Positions 11,011 to 22,508 of a stretch of 64,000 nt of DNA are shown piece by piece (the first letter of the stretch is position 1; every line of letters begins with the position of its first letter). This stretch comes from Amylostereum areolatum (Eukaryota; Basidiomycota; Agaricomycetes; Russulales; Stereaceae): assembly GCA_012932865.1 (NCBI GenBank), contig SAXG01000030.1, positions 372,001-436,000 of the forward strand, given 5' to 3'. The notes below the pieces were generated by a model, which was not told the origin of the DNA, did not search any database, and saw nothing but the letters and a program-made list of their open reading frames with translations. Made by a program: the position numbers and the translations under genes.

Positions 11011-11317
11011 ATGGTCTTCGCCTTTCCGTACACCATCGCCGCTCGCAAACCCGTACGTGTTCGTCTACGCGCGTAAAGTCTCTCAGCGACTGATGTAGAT
11101 GTAAAGGCCATCGCGCTGTTCGCGACGCTGCAGACCCTCCTCTGGACGGGTGTGTGGGCGCAATCTCGCCGACAAGGGTGCGTCCTCGGCGTTGTTACTT
11201 TCCTTTCTGTTCGCGTTTCCTCACGCAGTGTTGTCTCTAATTTTCAGGGCAACTCTCTTGGCCTCGTCAAGCTCGAGACCAAAATCACACATCCCCAGCG
11301 CACATTTCTTCGGCTGA
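11011..11317 (+). CDS. candidate small spliced gene, unrecognised
   Basis: This gene is not recognised. A TATA box lies upstream. The ATG at 11011 opens MVFAFPYTIAARKP and runs into a GTACGT donor at 11053. A second block, 11107-11177, encodes a hydrophobic stretch (AIALFATLQTLLWTGVWAQ) and ends at a GTGCGT donor. A third block starts after TTTTCAG at 11248. With these joins the frame ends in TGA at 11315-11317, giving about 60 residues with one hydrophobic helix. The acceptor before 11107 (TAAAG) is weak and other joins are possible, so the exact protein is uncertain. Confidence 0.25.
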
Positions 11318-11597
11318 ACGCCGATGCGTCGAGTCATCGTGACCGTCGCTTCTAGCTCATGGACTATATCCCTGTAATCTCAGAAATAATACGTACTGTA
11401 TCTATCATACTGTGCTTATAGCGCTCCTGTATTGCTCCTGTAAGCCCATTCGCGATCGCCGAAATGCAGTCTGAAGCTTGAAGTTAGTGAAGGACCAGGG
11501 TTTTTAGTGCGTTAGCAGATAAGATGCTATCTTGCAGTGGACGTACGTTCTGATTTACACCAAAGAGAAAGACGCGACAGCCCTCGACATCACGACC

Positions 11598-13349
11598 ATG
11601 ACACTCCTTCGCCCGTCACTCTCCCGCTCTCTCCCCAGCCACCGCCCACCCCTTCGATACCTCAGCGGTGCGTCGTCTCGACCTTTCCTCATCCCTTCAT
11701 CATGATCTCATTCTCACTTCTCAGCGTCCCGCCGCCCCCCGCTCGCTTTCGCCTTCGACATCGTGCGTCTACCACGCCCCCGCCCCTGCCCTCCGATACA
11801 CTAATGCCCGCCGTCGCTTCCAAAAACAAAAGGATGGCGTGCTTTTGCGCGGATCGAAGGTCCTGCCCCAAGCGAGGCGCGCGCTGGCGTCGCTCGAGGG
11901 GGATAACCCTTTCGGACGGTACGGATCGCTCACTCACTCGGACTAAGTACACGGCTCACAGACGTATACCAGGAAGATCCCATACGTGTTGGTGCGTTGT
12001 GCTCTTGCGATGGGGTGGTGGATGCTGACGGGGGTGGGAGGCGTAGCTGACGAACGGGGGCGGGGTGAGCGAGGAAGAGAGGTGCATGGCGTTGTCGAAG
12101 CAGCTTGGCGTCCAGGTGCGTTCTCGGACTTCACTAGCGCGACCTTCGTGCTGACGTGCGGTCCAGATCAAGCCTTCAATGCTCCTGCAAGCGCATACCA
12201 TCTTGAAGACGCACGTCCGAGAGCACGCGGAGGAGAACATCCTCGTCCTCGGAGGGAAGCGGGACACGGTGCGCAAGGTCGCCGAGGGGTGCGTTGTTTT
12301 CTTGTCTTCGTCGCGTGTGGAGGCTGACGGACGGCCGTGCACAGGTACGGGTTCAAGAACGTGTTCACGCCTCTGGACATCAAAGCATGGAACCCGCAGT
12401 GCGTTCTCTCCATGCCTTCCTCTGCCTACGCTCACGTCCCACCGAAGGATTTGGCCGTTCTACGACCTAACGCCCGAAGAGCGCGCCTCGGCCAAGGTCC
12501 GCTTCCCACCCTTGCATCGGAGCGTGTGCGCTCACACCCTCTCCACACAACAGCCCGCCGACTTTTCCCAAACGCCCATCTCCGCCATCTACGTCTTCCA
12601 CGACCCCCGAAACTGGGCGCTCGATATTCAGATTATGACGGACGTTCTCCTCGGCCGCGGTACCCTCCTTCCCCCGCCCAACCATCTTTCCACGCCCGCC
12701 GTGCGGCTCGTGTTCTGCAACCCCGATCTTCTCTGGCGCGCCGAGTTTCCGCGACCGCGGTACGGCCAGGGCGCATTTCGGGAGGCGTTCCAGGCGGTGT
12801 TCAAGGTGCGTCTTTTCTCCTTCCCCGCCGACTGCCCCAAAGTCTCATATCGTCGCATCGCAGGCGGCGGCGGGGAAAGAGCATCCGTACGTGCAGTACG
12901 GAAAGCCGAGCAAGGAGACGTACGATTTTGCGGCGGCGGTGCTGAGGGAGAGGATGGCGGAGCTTGGAGGAGCAGGGGGCGAGTTCAGCGCGTACGTGCT
13001 CCCTTTCCTGGTGTCCTTGCATTCCCGTCGTTGATCGAGGGAGAACATAGGTACATGATCGGCGGTGCGTCCCCCCGTCCATTTAGCTAACATCGACATC
13101 TCACTGAATTCGTCGACGCGTAGATAATCCCGAATCCGGTAGGTATTTTCTTTTTCGTCCGACTACCCCTCGCTCACCATCCACATAGACATCGCAGGCG
13201 CGAACGCCGCCGGCTGGTCCTCCGTGCTCGTGCGCACGGGCGTGTACGATCCCGCGCAGGGACCGCCTGCGTATAGGCCGACGTGGGAAGCGGCGGACGT
13301 GGAGGAGGCGGTGAGGTGGGCCATTCAGAGGGAGATCGGGGCGGCGTAG
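11598..13349 (+). CDS. HAD-superfamily class IIA hydrolase, YKR070W/HDHD5 type
   Basis: The product is probably mitochondrial. Exon 1 encodes a basic, Ser/Arg-rich presequence-like start (MTLLRPSLSRSLPSHRPP). Multi-exon joins give HAD motif I across an intron (LAFAFDI joined to DGVLLRG) and the class IIA block IPYVLLTNGGG across another, where an intron begins after VL. Further blocks are LQAHTILKTHV, ENILVLGGKRDTVRKVAE, ISAIYVFHDPRNWALDIQI, VRLVFCNPDLLW, VQYGKPSKETYDFA and the motif IV region YMIGDNPESDIAGANAAGWSSVLV. The order and spacing match fungal YKR070W-type proteins, whose substrate is not well established. At least ten short introns are present. The stop is TAG at 13347-13349. No disruption was seen. 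Confidence 0.85.
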
Positions 13350-13710
13350 GGCGTGGGGTACGACATCAGGAGGGAGAGAAGGGCGGCTTTCATGCCCGTA
13401 TCTGGCTGGAAGGGGGAGGTGCGGTGCGAATGGACAGACGAGGAATGCGTTGTTTCTCCTTTCTTGCTGTTCGCTTTGAGCGGTGGAGTGACGGGAGTGG
13501 CTCAGGCTCAAACGACAGTAATGGGTGACCGACGACGGGGGCCTCCGCGGTACAAAGGAGCACGTCGTTCCTTTCATCGACGGGAGGGTACTTATACCGT
13601 CTTCGTCCTCGACACCGTCCTCTCATCAGTTCTCTCGCCTCTCGGTCTACTACCACTTTTGCTCTCATCTATCTCACCTTAACAAACCCACCAGACCATA
13701 CCTCACGACA

Positions 13711-14921
13711 ATGGCGTTCCCGCTCCCCATGCTGCCCACCATCCCACAGGATCTACGCACGATCGAGTACGCCCCCCCTCATCTCCTTCGCCACTTCGCG
13801 GACTCACAGGGCCTTCCCTTGCACAGCTCACGCACAGCCCTCGCGTACGAGATGGCATTCATGAAGGTGCGTGCCCCCGCCGGCGACACGTGCAGAAGTC
13901 CATGAACACTGATCTGGGGCGGGCGCTAGAACACGCTTTTGAGAGGGCTTAACAGTATTCGTGCACGCGCAGAGGGGATTGGGGGGAAGGGTGATGCGAG
14001 GGCGGGCCCGTTTTCAGAGTACGTGCGCGCGTTTTGTGACGTGCTGTTGGCGGATGTGAAAGGTGCGTCGCGTACTTCCGTCCCGCCGTCCCGCGTCTCT
14101 CCCTCCCGCCTCGCCTTGCGCTCCTCCTTCTCCCTCCCTCCCTCCGCATCGACTTGGGCTTACGCATTTGAACAGGCGACGACGAGTTTTTCCGCACGCC
14201 TTGCGGTGGGAAGACCAAGGAGAGCATGGGCGTCGTGCTCGTGGACATTCTCCCTGGGTGCGCGCCCGATCTCAGCGCGGTCGTCCGGTCCGTCCAGGAG
14301 CTCAAGGCCGTCGTGGGGGTGCGTGTCCCTTCCCCGACCTACCGTGACATCGGTGTGCTCATCTTCTCCGGCGCCCAGGACGCGGACATGTACGACGGGA
14401 AGGCGCTCGTGGCCAAGCTCGCGTTTGCGGGGGATCTGTACGCGACGTGGGAGAGGCAGCTGAAGGCGGTGGACGGCAAACGGCTCGGCGACCTTCTCTC
14501 GGACGCGGAAGTGAGGGAGATGATCGACAGTGCGTTCTTCATTTCTCCTTCAATCCCCGGCTTACGACGGCCGCGGACGCGGTTCGCGTGCAGAGATCGT
14601 CAACTGGTTCGTCGCCCACTCCGACATCGCGTATCTCTTCCCGTGCGTGAATCATCCCCCTTCCCCGTTTGCTCCACTCCTGCATTATACTCACATCGAC
14701 GCACGCAACGCACGCAGGTACATCTTCGCGCACCACGACCGCGCCACCTCCGAGCACTGGCCGCCGCGCGCCCCGGACTCGATGTCGCTCCTGTCGGGGC
14801 TGGTGGCGAAGCACCCGCAGTGCGTCCCGTCCCCCTTTCTTTCAACATGGGATTCTCACTGACGGCGCGTAGTTGCTGGGAGTTCGCGCCCTTCGACCCC
14901 ATGTCGGGGAAGAAGCAGTGA
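13711..14921 (+). CDS. hemerythrin-like domain protein, degenerate ligands
   Basis: The start at 13711 (MAFPLPMLPTIPQDLRTIEY) is preceded by CACGACA. About seven exons joined at GTGCGT donors give an alpha-helical protein. Recognisable blocks are NTLLRGLNSIRARAE, DDEFFRTPCGG, LYATWERQLKAVDGKRL, WFVAHSDIAYLFPYIFAHHD and a C-terminal CWEFAPFDPMSGKK. The layout resembles fungal hemerythrin-like (HHE) proteins, from memory. The usual His before the N-terminal block is replaced by the preceding MK, and the HHDxE-type motif reads GDDEFF, so a di-iron site looks unlikely. The family call is tentative. The stop is TGA at 14919-14921. The gene is in the same direction as the HAD gene, about 360 bp downstream. 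Confidence 0.55.
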
Positions 14922-17900
14922 GGCCTGAGGGAGCGAGCCGCGCCGTCATCCTAATGGAACGGCGCGGATGCGTGGCCCCAACTTGATTATTTCCCTGCTT
15001 TTGTGTATATGTTGTCAGAACCCTAGTAATAGTAACCCCATGCACGCCTCACGCTCTACCGCCCAGGCGACCGAGCCAGTTTCGCTCTCTCGCTGGCTCA
15101 GCGCTCAGCCTCTGTGTACCTCAATCCAGTCCGCCCGCGGTAGCCGATTCGATTCAGATTCGATTGCCAGTGGACCCGAACGTCTCCGCGCGGGGCGCCC
15201 GAGGGCTCAACGCAGAATACAGAATACAGAAGCTGGCTTATTTTCGGGCGCGCAATCACAATGCGCAGGCTCTCCGGGTCCACGTCCAAAGCGTGCACCC
15301 CGCTTTGCTTGCGGCGCGTTGATTCATCGGGAGTGGGGAGTGTCGGATATGTGTAAGCCAGGAGACAACGGACGCTCATCGTACACCCACCGGAACCTCA
15401 TGTCAACGGTGATTCGTACGCGACACTGGCTGGACGAATCCTTGATAGTTCCCGTGTCATTGGAACTCTGAGTCGGGCGAGCGTCGCACCTCTGAAGTGT
15501 GCGAGTGGGTTGGGTTGGGGTGTTTATTAGCAAGGCTGTACACAGCCCAACGCGGGCGAGTCGAATTAGACTTGCGCGAACCTATGGGGGCGCGGTGTGT
15601 GTGCGGAGACGTTCTACATTTTGGTCCTACAGTCGCATATCGTGCTGGCATAGTACGCAGCGGAGCCCATCCCCGAGTCCGCGCGTGCCGTCACGATGTG
15701 GCGAGCGGGCTTCAGAAGAAAGAAGAGGGCGGCGAGCGCCTCGCCCGTCCCGTTGACCTTGTACCCTTTCGCCAGTCTTTAAACGTCGCGCCGTTGAATC
15801 CGTTCACTGGAATCGGGCTCCGGTGGGTACACGCATCGCGCGCACGCGCAGTGCGCTACCGTATGTGCTATTATAATCAGTATGTGTAAGGCTTCGTTAT
15901 TTCGTACTGTCCTCCCCCCGGCCCTCGATCCGGGGGCAGTGGTCCTCGGTGCGATTTATGAGTCGCGTGGTGGGCTACGGGCGGGAGTACGGTCCCGGTT
16001 ATGTGCCACACGCTGTCGCTCGTGGTCAGAGCGGATCCCTTGAGCTTCGAACTTGCTTCGAACTTCGTGGCGCCTTGCCCGGGGCCCAGCGATCCCACTT
16101 CCCAGGCAATTCGCTCGTACTTAGAGTGAGTTCCTGTATATACCCGTGCCTTGACCCACCGTCTCCGTGATTGCACCCTGACCCACGCATCTTTCAATGG
16201 GCTGGCACTCGGCGCTTCGCGCTGGTTTGCGCGCAAACTCGTACGGCGCTTGCAGAGGCAGTGCGAACGCGGCTCGTCGTCGTACGTACTACGTCAAGTT
16301 CTCCGTGGATGAGATCTACGGGCCGCGGCCCCAACAACTTTATTTCAGTTCGATGCCTCCGCATCAGCTGTGGAGACATTTTCCGAGTTTGAACTTGGGG
16401 AGGGCCGCGGTGTAGACGACGAGAGGAGGAGAGGAGATAAATTGGGCTGGATCCACGACGAGGACCGAATGCCCTGCGATTTTAGGCCATACTACCGGCT
16501 GTGTCTTTGTGAGTCTACGCAGTTACCACGTATAGTCTTCCCCCGCCGCGGCGGGGCGAGCCAGGCCGCCGGTTCCACATCCACGTTCGTACTTACTTAC
16601 CGCTCTCGTCTCCTTTTCCCTTCTCGTCCTGCCACCCACGCTTCCCGCCCTCCGAGGAAAGCTCACATTGGACACATACATGATTACACATATTACACCC
16701 GTGTCGTGGATAAAAAGATGCCCGTTTTTCCTCGTCGTCGTTACCGCTTTCCCCCTTGTCCGTTGGTGTCGCCCCCGCGCGTGCTTACGCTTTTCTTGGT
16801 GAACTCCAAGTCCATCCACCTTGTATCTCGCTACTCGCCTTCCCATCATCCCGCCGTCCCTCTCCCGCTGCTCACCGGTTTTCCGCCGAGCCGCCCACTA
16901 CCGTCATGACACCCCCGCGATTTGCTGCTGGCACACGATCGGAGCTGGTGGTTTGACTCAAAAGGTTAAGAGATATGGTAATTGAAAGATAATTTCTTTC
17001 TGCAGCTCGACAGTTAGTACACCGTTTTCAGAGTGAGGAGGTTTGGACGAGGTTGCACTTGGGTTGCACTGCTCAGGACGCGTGACGGTCCGGGAACGCG
17101 ATGGTCACATGATCGTGTTCTCGAATATTCTCTGCCTGGATTTGGGCCCGACGCATCCGCATCTCCCCTCCCTGCTGTCTCCCTTTTCTGTTGAATAACC
17201 TCTCCCTAATTCACTTCGGATGTCACCTCCCCCGCTGGAAAGTGGCCTTCTCCCCATCCTCGATCTCACCATGGGGCCTATTCTCAGATGGCGTTGGCAG
17301 TTGTCAGCTCAATGCACCCTAGTCGAGTCCCAATCACGGATGCTGAACGTAAACATACCATCACCCGTACGTCGCATTCCTTTATACCTTTCGACGGCGC
17401 CTGGATAATGAACCGCCTTCCAGTCAGAAGCGTCTCTCTGGGCCATCATCACGACGCGCCGGCATTATACCCAGTCCGACCTGAAGACACGCAAATTTCA
17501 CCCACCCTCCGCTTATACTCTTCGCAGCATGCAACTACAACTACAAATTTGAAGAATAGAGCCCACGTTCCGCCTGTGACTTCGCTGGCTGAGAAAAGCG
17601 TGCCTTACAGGGGGCTGAACCTGAGGGGTGTCGAATATTGCAGTCATTGGTGGAGCAGAAAGGCCGGTTTGGCATGGTACATACGGTGCGTATGCTGTTT
17701 CTCCTACCCTAAGAACGCACTCATCCAAGCCAACCCTCGCAGACCTTCGCAACTTCGGGTTTCGATTGGATCCAACGCCCAACGCGCGTCACGGCGTCAC
17801 GTGCGAGTTCGTTCCCCCCTTCGGACCGCTTTCATCAGAATCGGACGCCCAATCGACATCCTCCGCCGACGTCTGTTCCCTCGAACTTTCGAAAGCGACC

Positions 17901-18192
17901 GGTGATTGTCTACGATACCGGACAGATTCTGCGATAATCCGCCCCATCAACACCGCTGTGATTCCCTTCTTTCCGCCTCGTGGGCCTATACCGTAGCCAA
18001 CCACGTTTTCCCCAAACCTTTCAACGCCCACCGCCTTTGCACGGCCCACCTCCCCACATTCTCCCTCGCCTCTTCGCACCCCCTCAGGCCTGCTCTTGCT
18101 CGTCGACTATTAGTTGAACACCGTCGCGGTGCGTGTCCTTTCCTCGACCATTAGATCAGCGGCAGCTGACGTTCCTCGCCACGTTTAGAGCC
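14922..18192. other. 3.3 kb gene-poor interval
   Basis: No gene with a recognisable domain or a consistent exon chain was found. Short ORFs occur on both strands. The last part is pyrimidine-rich and is probably the promoter and 5' leader of the F-box gene. Confidence 0.4.
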
Positions 18193-19863
18193 ATGGCACC
18201 GCCTCCCATGTCCCGCTATCCCTCCGCCCACGGTTCAGTCCTGGGCCTCCCCGACGAAACTCTGAGCGAGATCTTCCGCCTCGCCGTCCTCCGCCGTGGC
18301 CCGACCGACATCATGTCCAACCTCACCACGTTTCGCGCAATCCTCCACGTCTGCGGCCGATGGCGCACGGTCGCGTACCGGTACCAGGCCTTCTGGACGA
18401 TGCTCCCGCTCGAAAGCAAGCGGTGGGTAAACCTCGCGCTCGAGCGCTCCGGGACGCAGGCGGTCTCGATCCTGATGAACCACGCCAGCTACCCGCGCTA
18501 CGCAATCCTGCTCGCGCTCCAGCACGTCGACCGCGCCAAGGAGGTCTTCATGACCGACGTCCTCTCCTGGGATTCGCACGCGAACTACTTCGTGACGCAG
18601 AACGCGGCGCCCCGGCTCGAGCGCCTCACCATCCAACACTCGCTCGCGCACGACATCAAGAATCCGTGGTCGCCTGTGGGTGTGCACGGGCGCGGGATCA
18701 GCGGCATCTTTCGTGGGCACTTCCCGCTGCTGCGCGACGCCAACTTCTTCAACTGCCGCCTGCAGCCGACGTCGCCGATGCTGAGCGCGCCCCTGCGCCG
18801 CCTGCATGTGCAGCACTGCGGGCCGGTGTGGGAGTCGTACGAAGCCCTGCTGGACACGCTCAGGACGCTCCCGGGGATGGAGGATCTGCTGCTCAGCTTC
18901 GTGCTGCCCTCGAACGTCGCGGAGGACGACGGGTTCGCGAGGGGACCGGTGGACCTGCCCAAGCTCGACAAGCTCCACCTCGCGGCCCACCCCGACCAGA
19001 TCGACGTCCTCGTGCGCGCAATAGGGCGCCCTGCGGGCGTCGATGTTCACCTCTCGTGCGTCTCCCGAAGCGAGCGCGACGTCGTGCACGGGCGCGCGTC
19101 CCTCCGCGCCATCGGAAACGCGCTCGGCCGCCTGTTCGCGCTCCCGGACCCGTCCCAAAACCCGTACACGTCCATGGCGCTCTCGTGCTGCGCATTCCCC
19201 ATCGTCTCCATCTCCTGCGACCCGCACGCCGACAGCCGCCCGCCTGCCCTCCTCCCGCGCCGGCTCGTGCTCGAGCTCCTTTACCCGTCCGTAGCCCATC
19301 ACAAGCGCATACCGACGACCCTGCTCGAGTACGAGTCCCCGCAGAGCACGTACCTTGTGCCCGCGCCGGACGCGCGCATCCGCTGGAGAAAACTCCTCGG
19401 CTTCTTCACGGGCGCGCTGCCGCTCGCGCCCGTGCAGACGCTCTGCGTGCAGCAGGCCGCACCGCTGGCGTGGGTGTGGGACGAGGTGCTGAGACACACG
19501 CCCGCGCTTCGGACGCTCCGTCTCGAGGGCGGCGCGGCGGCGAGCCTCGACGCGAACTTGGCCGTGGACCGTTCGGGCATGCTCAAGGCGCGGTTGCACA
19601 CGCTAGACGCGCTCGTCGTGCGCCGCGCGGATTTGACGGACACGGCGTGTTTGCCGATCGAGTTCGTGCAGCGCGGGGAGGGGGGCAGGCCGCGGGTGGA
19701 GATTGAGTCGTGCGATGTCGAGGAGGAGGTGGCGGAGGTGCTGGGCGAGGAGGTAGGAGGGGATCAGGTGCGGTGGGATGGGGTATTGAACGGGTTCAGT
19801 ATGTGGATGGAGGGTGAGGGCAAAAGCGCGAACGTGTATTTGGTGACGGGCGCGTTCGATTAG
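18193..19863 (+). CDS. F-box domain protein with leucine-rich C-terminal part
   Basis: This is a single exon of 556 codons. The start at 18193 has a good context (GAGCCATGG); the frame is open further upstream but has no ATG. Residues about 17-60 form an F-box-like segment (LGLPDETLSEIFRLAV, then LTTFRAILHVCGRWRTVAYR and FWTMLPL), the typical basidiomycete form that recruits substrates to an SCF ubiquitin ligase. The rest has spaced leucine-rich stretches resembling the LRR-like C-termini of this very expanded fungal family. The substrate is unknown. The long minus-strand frame opposite it is a shadow of the high GC content. Confidence 0.8.
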   Translation: MAPPPMSRYPSAHGSVLGLPDETLSEIFRLAVLRRGPTDIMSNLTTFRAILHVCGRWRTVAYRYQAFWTMLPLESKRWVNLALERSGTQAVSILMNHASYPRYAILLALQHVDRAKEVFMTDVLSWDSHANYFVTQNAAPRLERLTIQHSLAHDIKNPWSPVGVHGRGISGIFRGHFPLLRDANFFNCRLQPTSPMLSAPLRRLHVQHCGPVWESYEALLDTLRTLPGMEDLLLSFVLPSNVAEDDGFARGPVDLPKLDKLHLAAHPDQIDVLVRAIGRPAGVDVHLSCVSRSERDVVHGRASLRAIGNALGRLFALPDPSQNPYTSMALSCCAFPIVSISCDPHADSRPPALLPRRLVLELLYPSVAHHKRIPTTLLEYESPQSTYLVPAPDARIRWRKLLGFFTGALPLAPVQTLCVQQAAPLAWVWDEVLRHTPALRTLRLEGGAAASLDANLAVDRSGMLKARLHTLDALVVRRADLTDTACLPIEFVQRGEGGRPRVEIESCDVEEEVAEVLGEEVGGDQVRWDGVLNGFSMWMEGEGKSANVYLVTGAFD

Positions 19864-20085
19864 GCCAGGAGGGCGTCGACCAAGGATTTGATTTGGAGGG
19901 TGTTGATTTTTCGTATGTTCCTAAGTTACAAGACTACTCGGTGCTTTACTCGAGCACTATCAGAGTCCCTGTTATAGGCCTGCATACTTGGCAGCATACT
20001 ACATATGGGACCGTACAGAGACACTACATATGATCTAGGCTCGTTCCCCGACGTGAGGGAGGGAGTTGTGCAGCCTGGGGGGGGG

Positions 20086-20405
20086 GGGGGGGGCAGGCTC
20101 CTAACCAGCCGTCCAGGAGAGTTTGTCGCTATATATCTCAGAATGAACGGAAAGATGATATCTGAGGATGGATGACCGGACCGACTCACCGACGGAACAG
20201 ACCGAAACTTGAAACCCCGACCAACTCTAAATCCGCGACAACTCTCCTGGACGGCTGGCAAACAATGTCAGTTCCCACGCCACCGCGCGCGAGGTGGCTG
20301 AGCTCGAGGCAGCCAGCGCCGGCGCAAAGCGCGGCGAGCCGGAGGGCTCTCCGGCTTCCAAGTCACCTGATATAATGCGTCATGCATCATGGCCAGTGCC
20401 ACCGC
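20086..20405 (+). repeat. dispersed repeat, copy 1, contains a small foldback element
   Basis: This copy is found again inverted at 24755-24974 (its left two thirds) and at 21146-21336 (its right part). Inside, CCAGCCGTCCAGGAGAG at about 20105 and its inverse at about 20247-20265 bound a foldback unit of about 160 bp. A poly-G run precedes it. Confidence 0.75.
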
Positions 20406-21145
20406 GACGGCGGCACGACAAGCTTTCCTTCCACCCTCCTCCGCCTGTACGTCACTCGTATGGATCCAGAAATTCGGACATGGGCAGGATCTGCAAGGTG
20501 GAGGTATCATGGGGATAGAACCTGAATATGAACAGGTGAGTACACCACTGTCTCTGCCGATGTCTCAGTTTCATTGACCAATGCCACCCGAAGATGTTCG
20601 TCTTCTGTGGTAACTTTCTCCTGCTCACACCCACTGGCACGCCTGCACCTTTGCCTGCACCCTCGCCTGCACCCTCGCCTTCACCCTCGCCTCCGAGTCC
20701 ACCCACGGCAGTACCTTGCAATGGATGTGCACACCTCCGCGCTCCCAACAAATGCGCCCATGCAAGCATCGCTTCTATGCAAGCACGTCCCGCTGATGTG
20801 TACATGTACGTCCACATCTATATCTCCATCCCCGCATTTGTACCGCATGTGCACGCGCCTCATGAACGTGCACTCACCCCCCCGGTCTTGCGTGCACCCC
20901 CATCTGTGAATATTGTCCTCACGCCTGCCGTCTTGGTCACACCTTTCGTTTGCTCGTCCTTAGCTCATACTCCACATATGAGGTTGTATGAACGACATAA
21001 TTACTTACTATCTGTGGTACATGTGGGTTACTTGACATGCTCGTGAAAAATGACATGCTTAGTTCACCATTCCATCTCTCGGATTGAATCGTGTTTGTCG
21101 CAAACTCAAGTCTTCACCAACTTCATTGTGAATCTTGGCAATCGG
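20406..21145. other. repeat-rich spacer, no convincing gene
   Basis: This spacer contains a Pro/Ser/Ala-coding minisatellite and short ORFs, but no recognisable domain. Confidence 0.35.
20643..20694 (+). repeat. minisatellite with a 12-bp unit
   Basis: About four imperfect copies of GCCTGCACCCTC lie in tandem. Confidence 0.6.
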
Positions 21146-21336
21146 CGCTGGCACTGGCCATGATGCATGACGCGTTATATCAGGTGACTTGGAAGCCGGA
21201 GAGCCCTCCGCTCGCCGCGCTTTGCGCCGGCGCTGGCTGCCTCAAGCTCAGCCACCTCGCGCGCGGTGGCGTGGGAACTGACATTGTTTGCCAGCCGTCC
21301 AGGAGAGTTGTCGCGGATTTAGAGTTGGTCGGGGAG
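21146..21336 (-). repeat. dispersed repeat, copy 2 (partial, inverted)
   Basis: This is the inverse of 20219-20405, including the half foldback end. The match stops abruptly on both sides. Confidence 0.7.
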
Positions 21337-21887
21337 AGCGTGTGCGAAGCACACGCGATTTTATATGCTACGGGAGAGGGCGACTGCGCGGGATGAGCGA
21401 GGTCTTGGGGGCAAGACGTTACCTTCACTTTCGCCTTTATAGGCTCTTCAGATCCCTTTAGTAATGCGCATTACTAAGGCGACGCGCGTCGTTCGGACTT
21501 TGCGTCGTTCCACTTTTGTCATTTGCTAAGCTTTCTTTGTCGTCGGAGACGCGACTCCGGGACAATCCAGACCGTCGACGTCATGTGTTGCGTCATAGCG
21601 GCCTAAGAACACCGTGCCAAGACACCTAGACTCCGTCTCGGGCTATCTCAAAGCCGAAGCCGAGATGCCGAGCTGCCGAGCGTCTAGACGGGCCGAAGCC
21701 AGCGCCAATACTCGGACCGAAACCCGAACCGGATCAAACCGGGGCGGAGCCGCCGGAATGAGCGCCCGGGATTAGCCGGGCGCTAAGAACTCGTGACCGG
21801 ACCATGCCGGGCCGGCGAGCGCTTAACTCGGATAATGCCGTCCTAGGCGAGGAACGAGCCTAGGTCGGGTTAGTTATCATCCTGCCG

Positions 21888-21998
21888 GTTAGGGGTTAGG
21901 GTTAGGGGTTAGGGTTAGGCTAGAATGAATATTCTTTAGCAAATTAACATGCCGATTAAGGCATAGTGCGTACGTTAGGGTTTGGGTTAGGGTTAGGG
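21888..21998 (+). repeat. interstitial telomere-like TTAGGG tracts
   Basis: Two short tracts are present. At 21888-21919, TTAGGGG and TTAGGG units alternate. At 21973-21998 the units are TTAGGG and TTTGGG. They lie in the 3' non-coding part of the Penelope-like element, about 50 bp apart. Confidence 0.8.
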
Positions 21999-22508
21999 CA
22001 AGGTGGGAGTCCCTATCTAATTCGGTTAATACCGTCCGTTCGCCTTTAGACTAACGATGCACCTACAAGAGTAGATTAATAGTTTTAAGCCTCGAGACAG
22101 CTTTAAACGTTAATATCAAGGGTAAGTAGCAAGACTACGCCCGCATATGTCCCGGACGTTGTCGTACGGAGCGGGTGCAGCCCATAATCGGGGGACAAAT
22201 ACAGGCCTTCGGTGTAAACACCTTAGGCCGAAGAGGGTACCCCGCCTCCCGCCGAAGCAGTGCGCAGGCGTCCGAGCGGAGTTTCCTACCGCCGTACATG
22301 TTCCCAGGTGTCCATAGCTGATCCGGAGACCTGCTAATGACCCGTCATAGAGGGACCGCGCCATCACGCGTCCCGTCGGGGACGCAGACACAGACAGGAT
22401 CGTTAGACCACAAGCGCACGGCGCCACCATACTCGAAGGACCCCTGAAAGGACGCCGAGTTAGGGTGCGGCTTACGCGCGACTTAAGTGGAATCAATCCC
22501 AATGCTAT

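Noticed and set aside
14922..18192. possible genes from GTACGT-type donors and short ORFs
   Set aside because: No exon chain kept one frame over several blocks and no motif was recognised.
18235..19599. 454-codon open frame on the minus strand opposite the F-box gene
   Set aside because: It follows the codon pattern of the very GC-rich sense gene, has an Arg/Glu/Val-rich shadow composition and no domain.
20643..20694. CRISPR-like array
   Set aside because: The units are contiguous 12-bp tandem repeats without spacers, in a eukaryotic genome.
21888..21998. true chromosome end at the TTAGGG tracts
   Set aside because: The tracts are short, degenerate and flanked on both sides by kilobases of sequence; they fit the 3' part of the Penelope-like element.
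21430..22486. hammerhead ribozyme in the Penelope 3' region
   Set aside because: Known in some Penelope-like elements, but the CTGANGA core was not found on the element's sense strand by eye.
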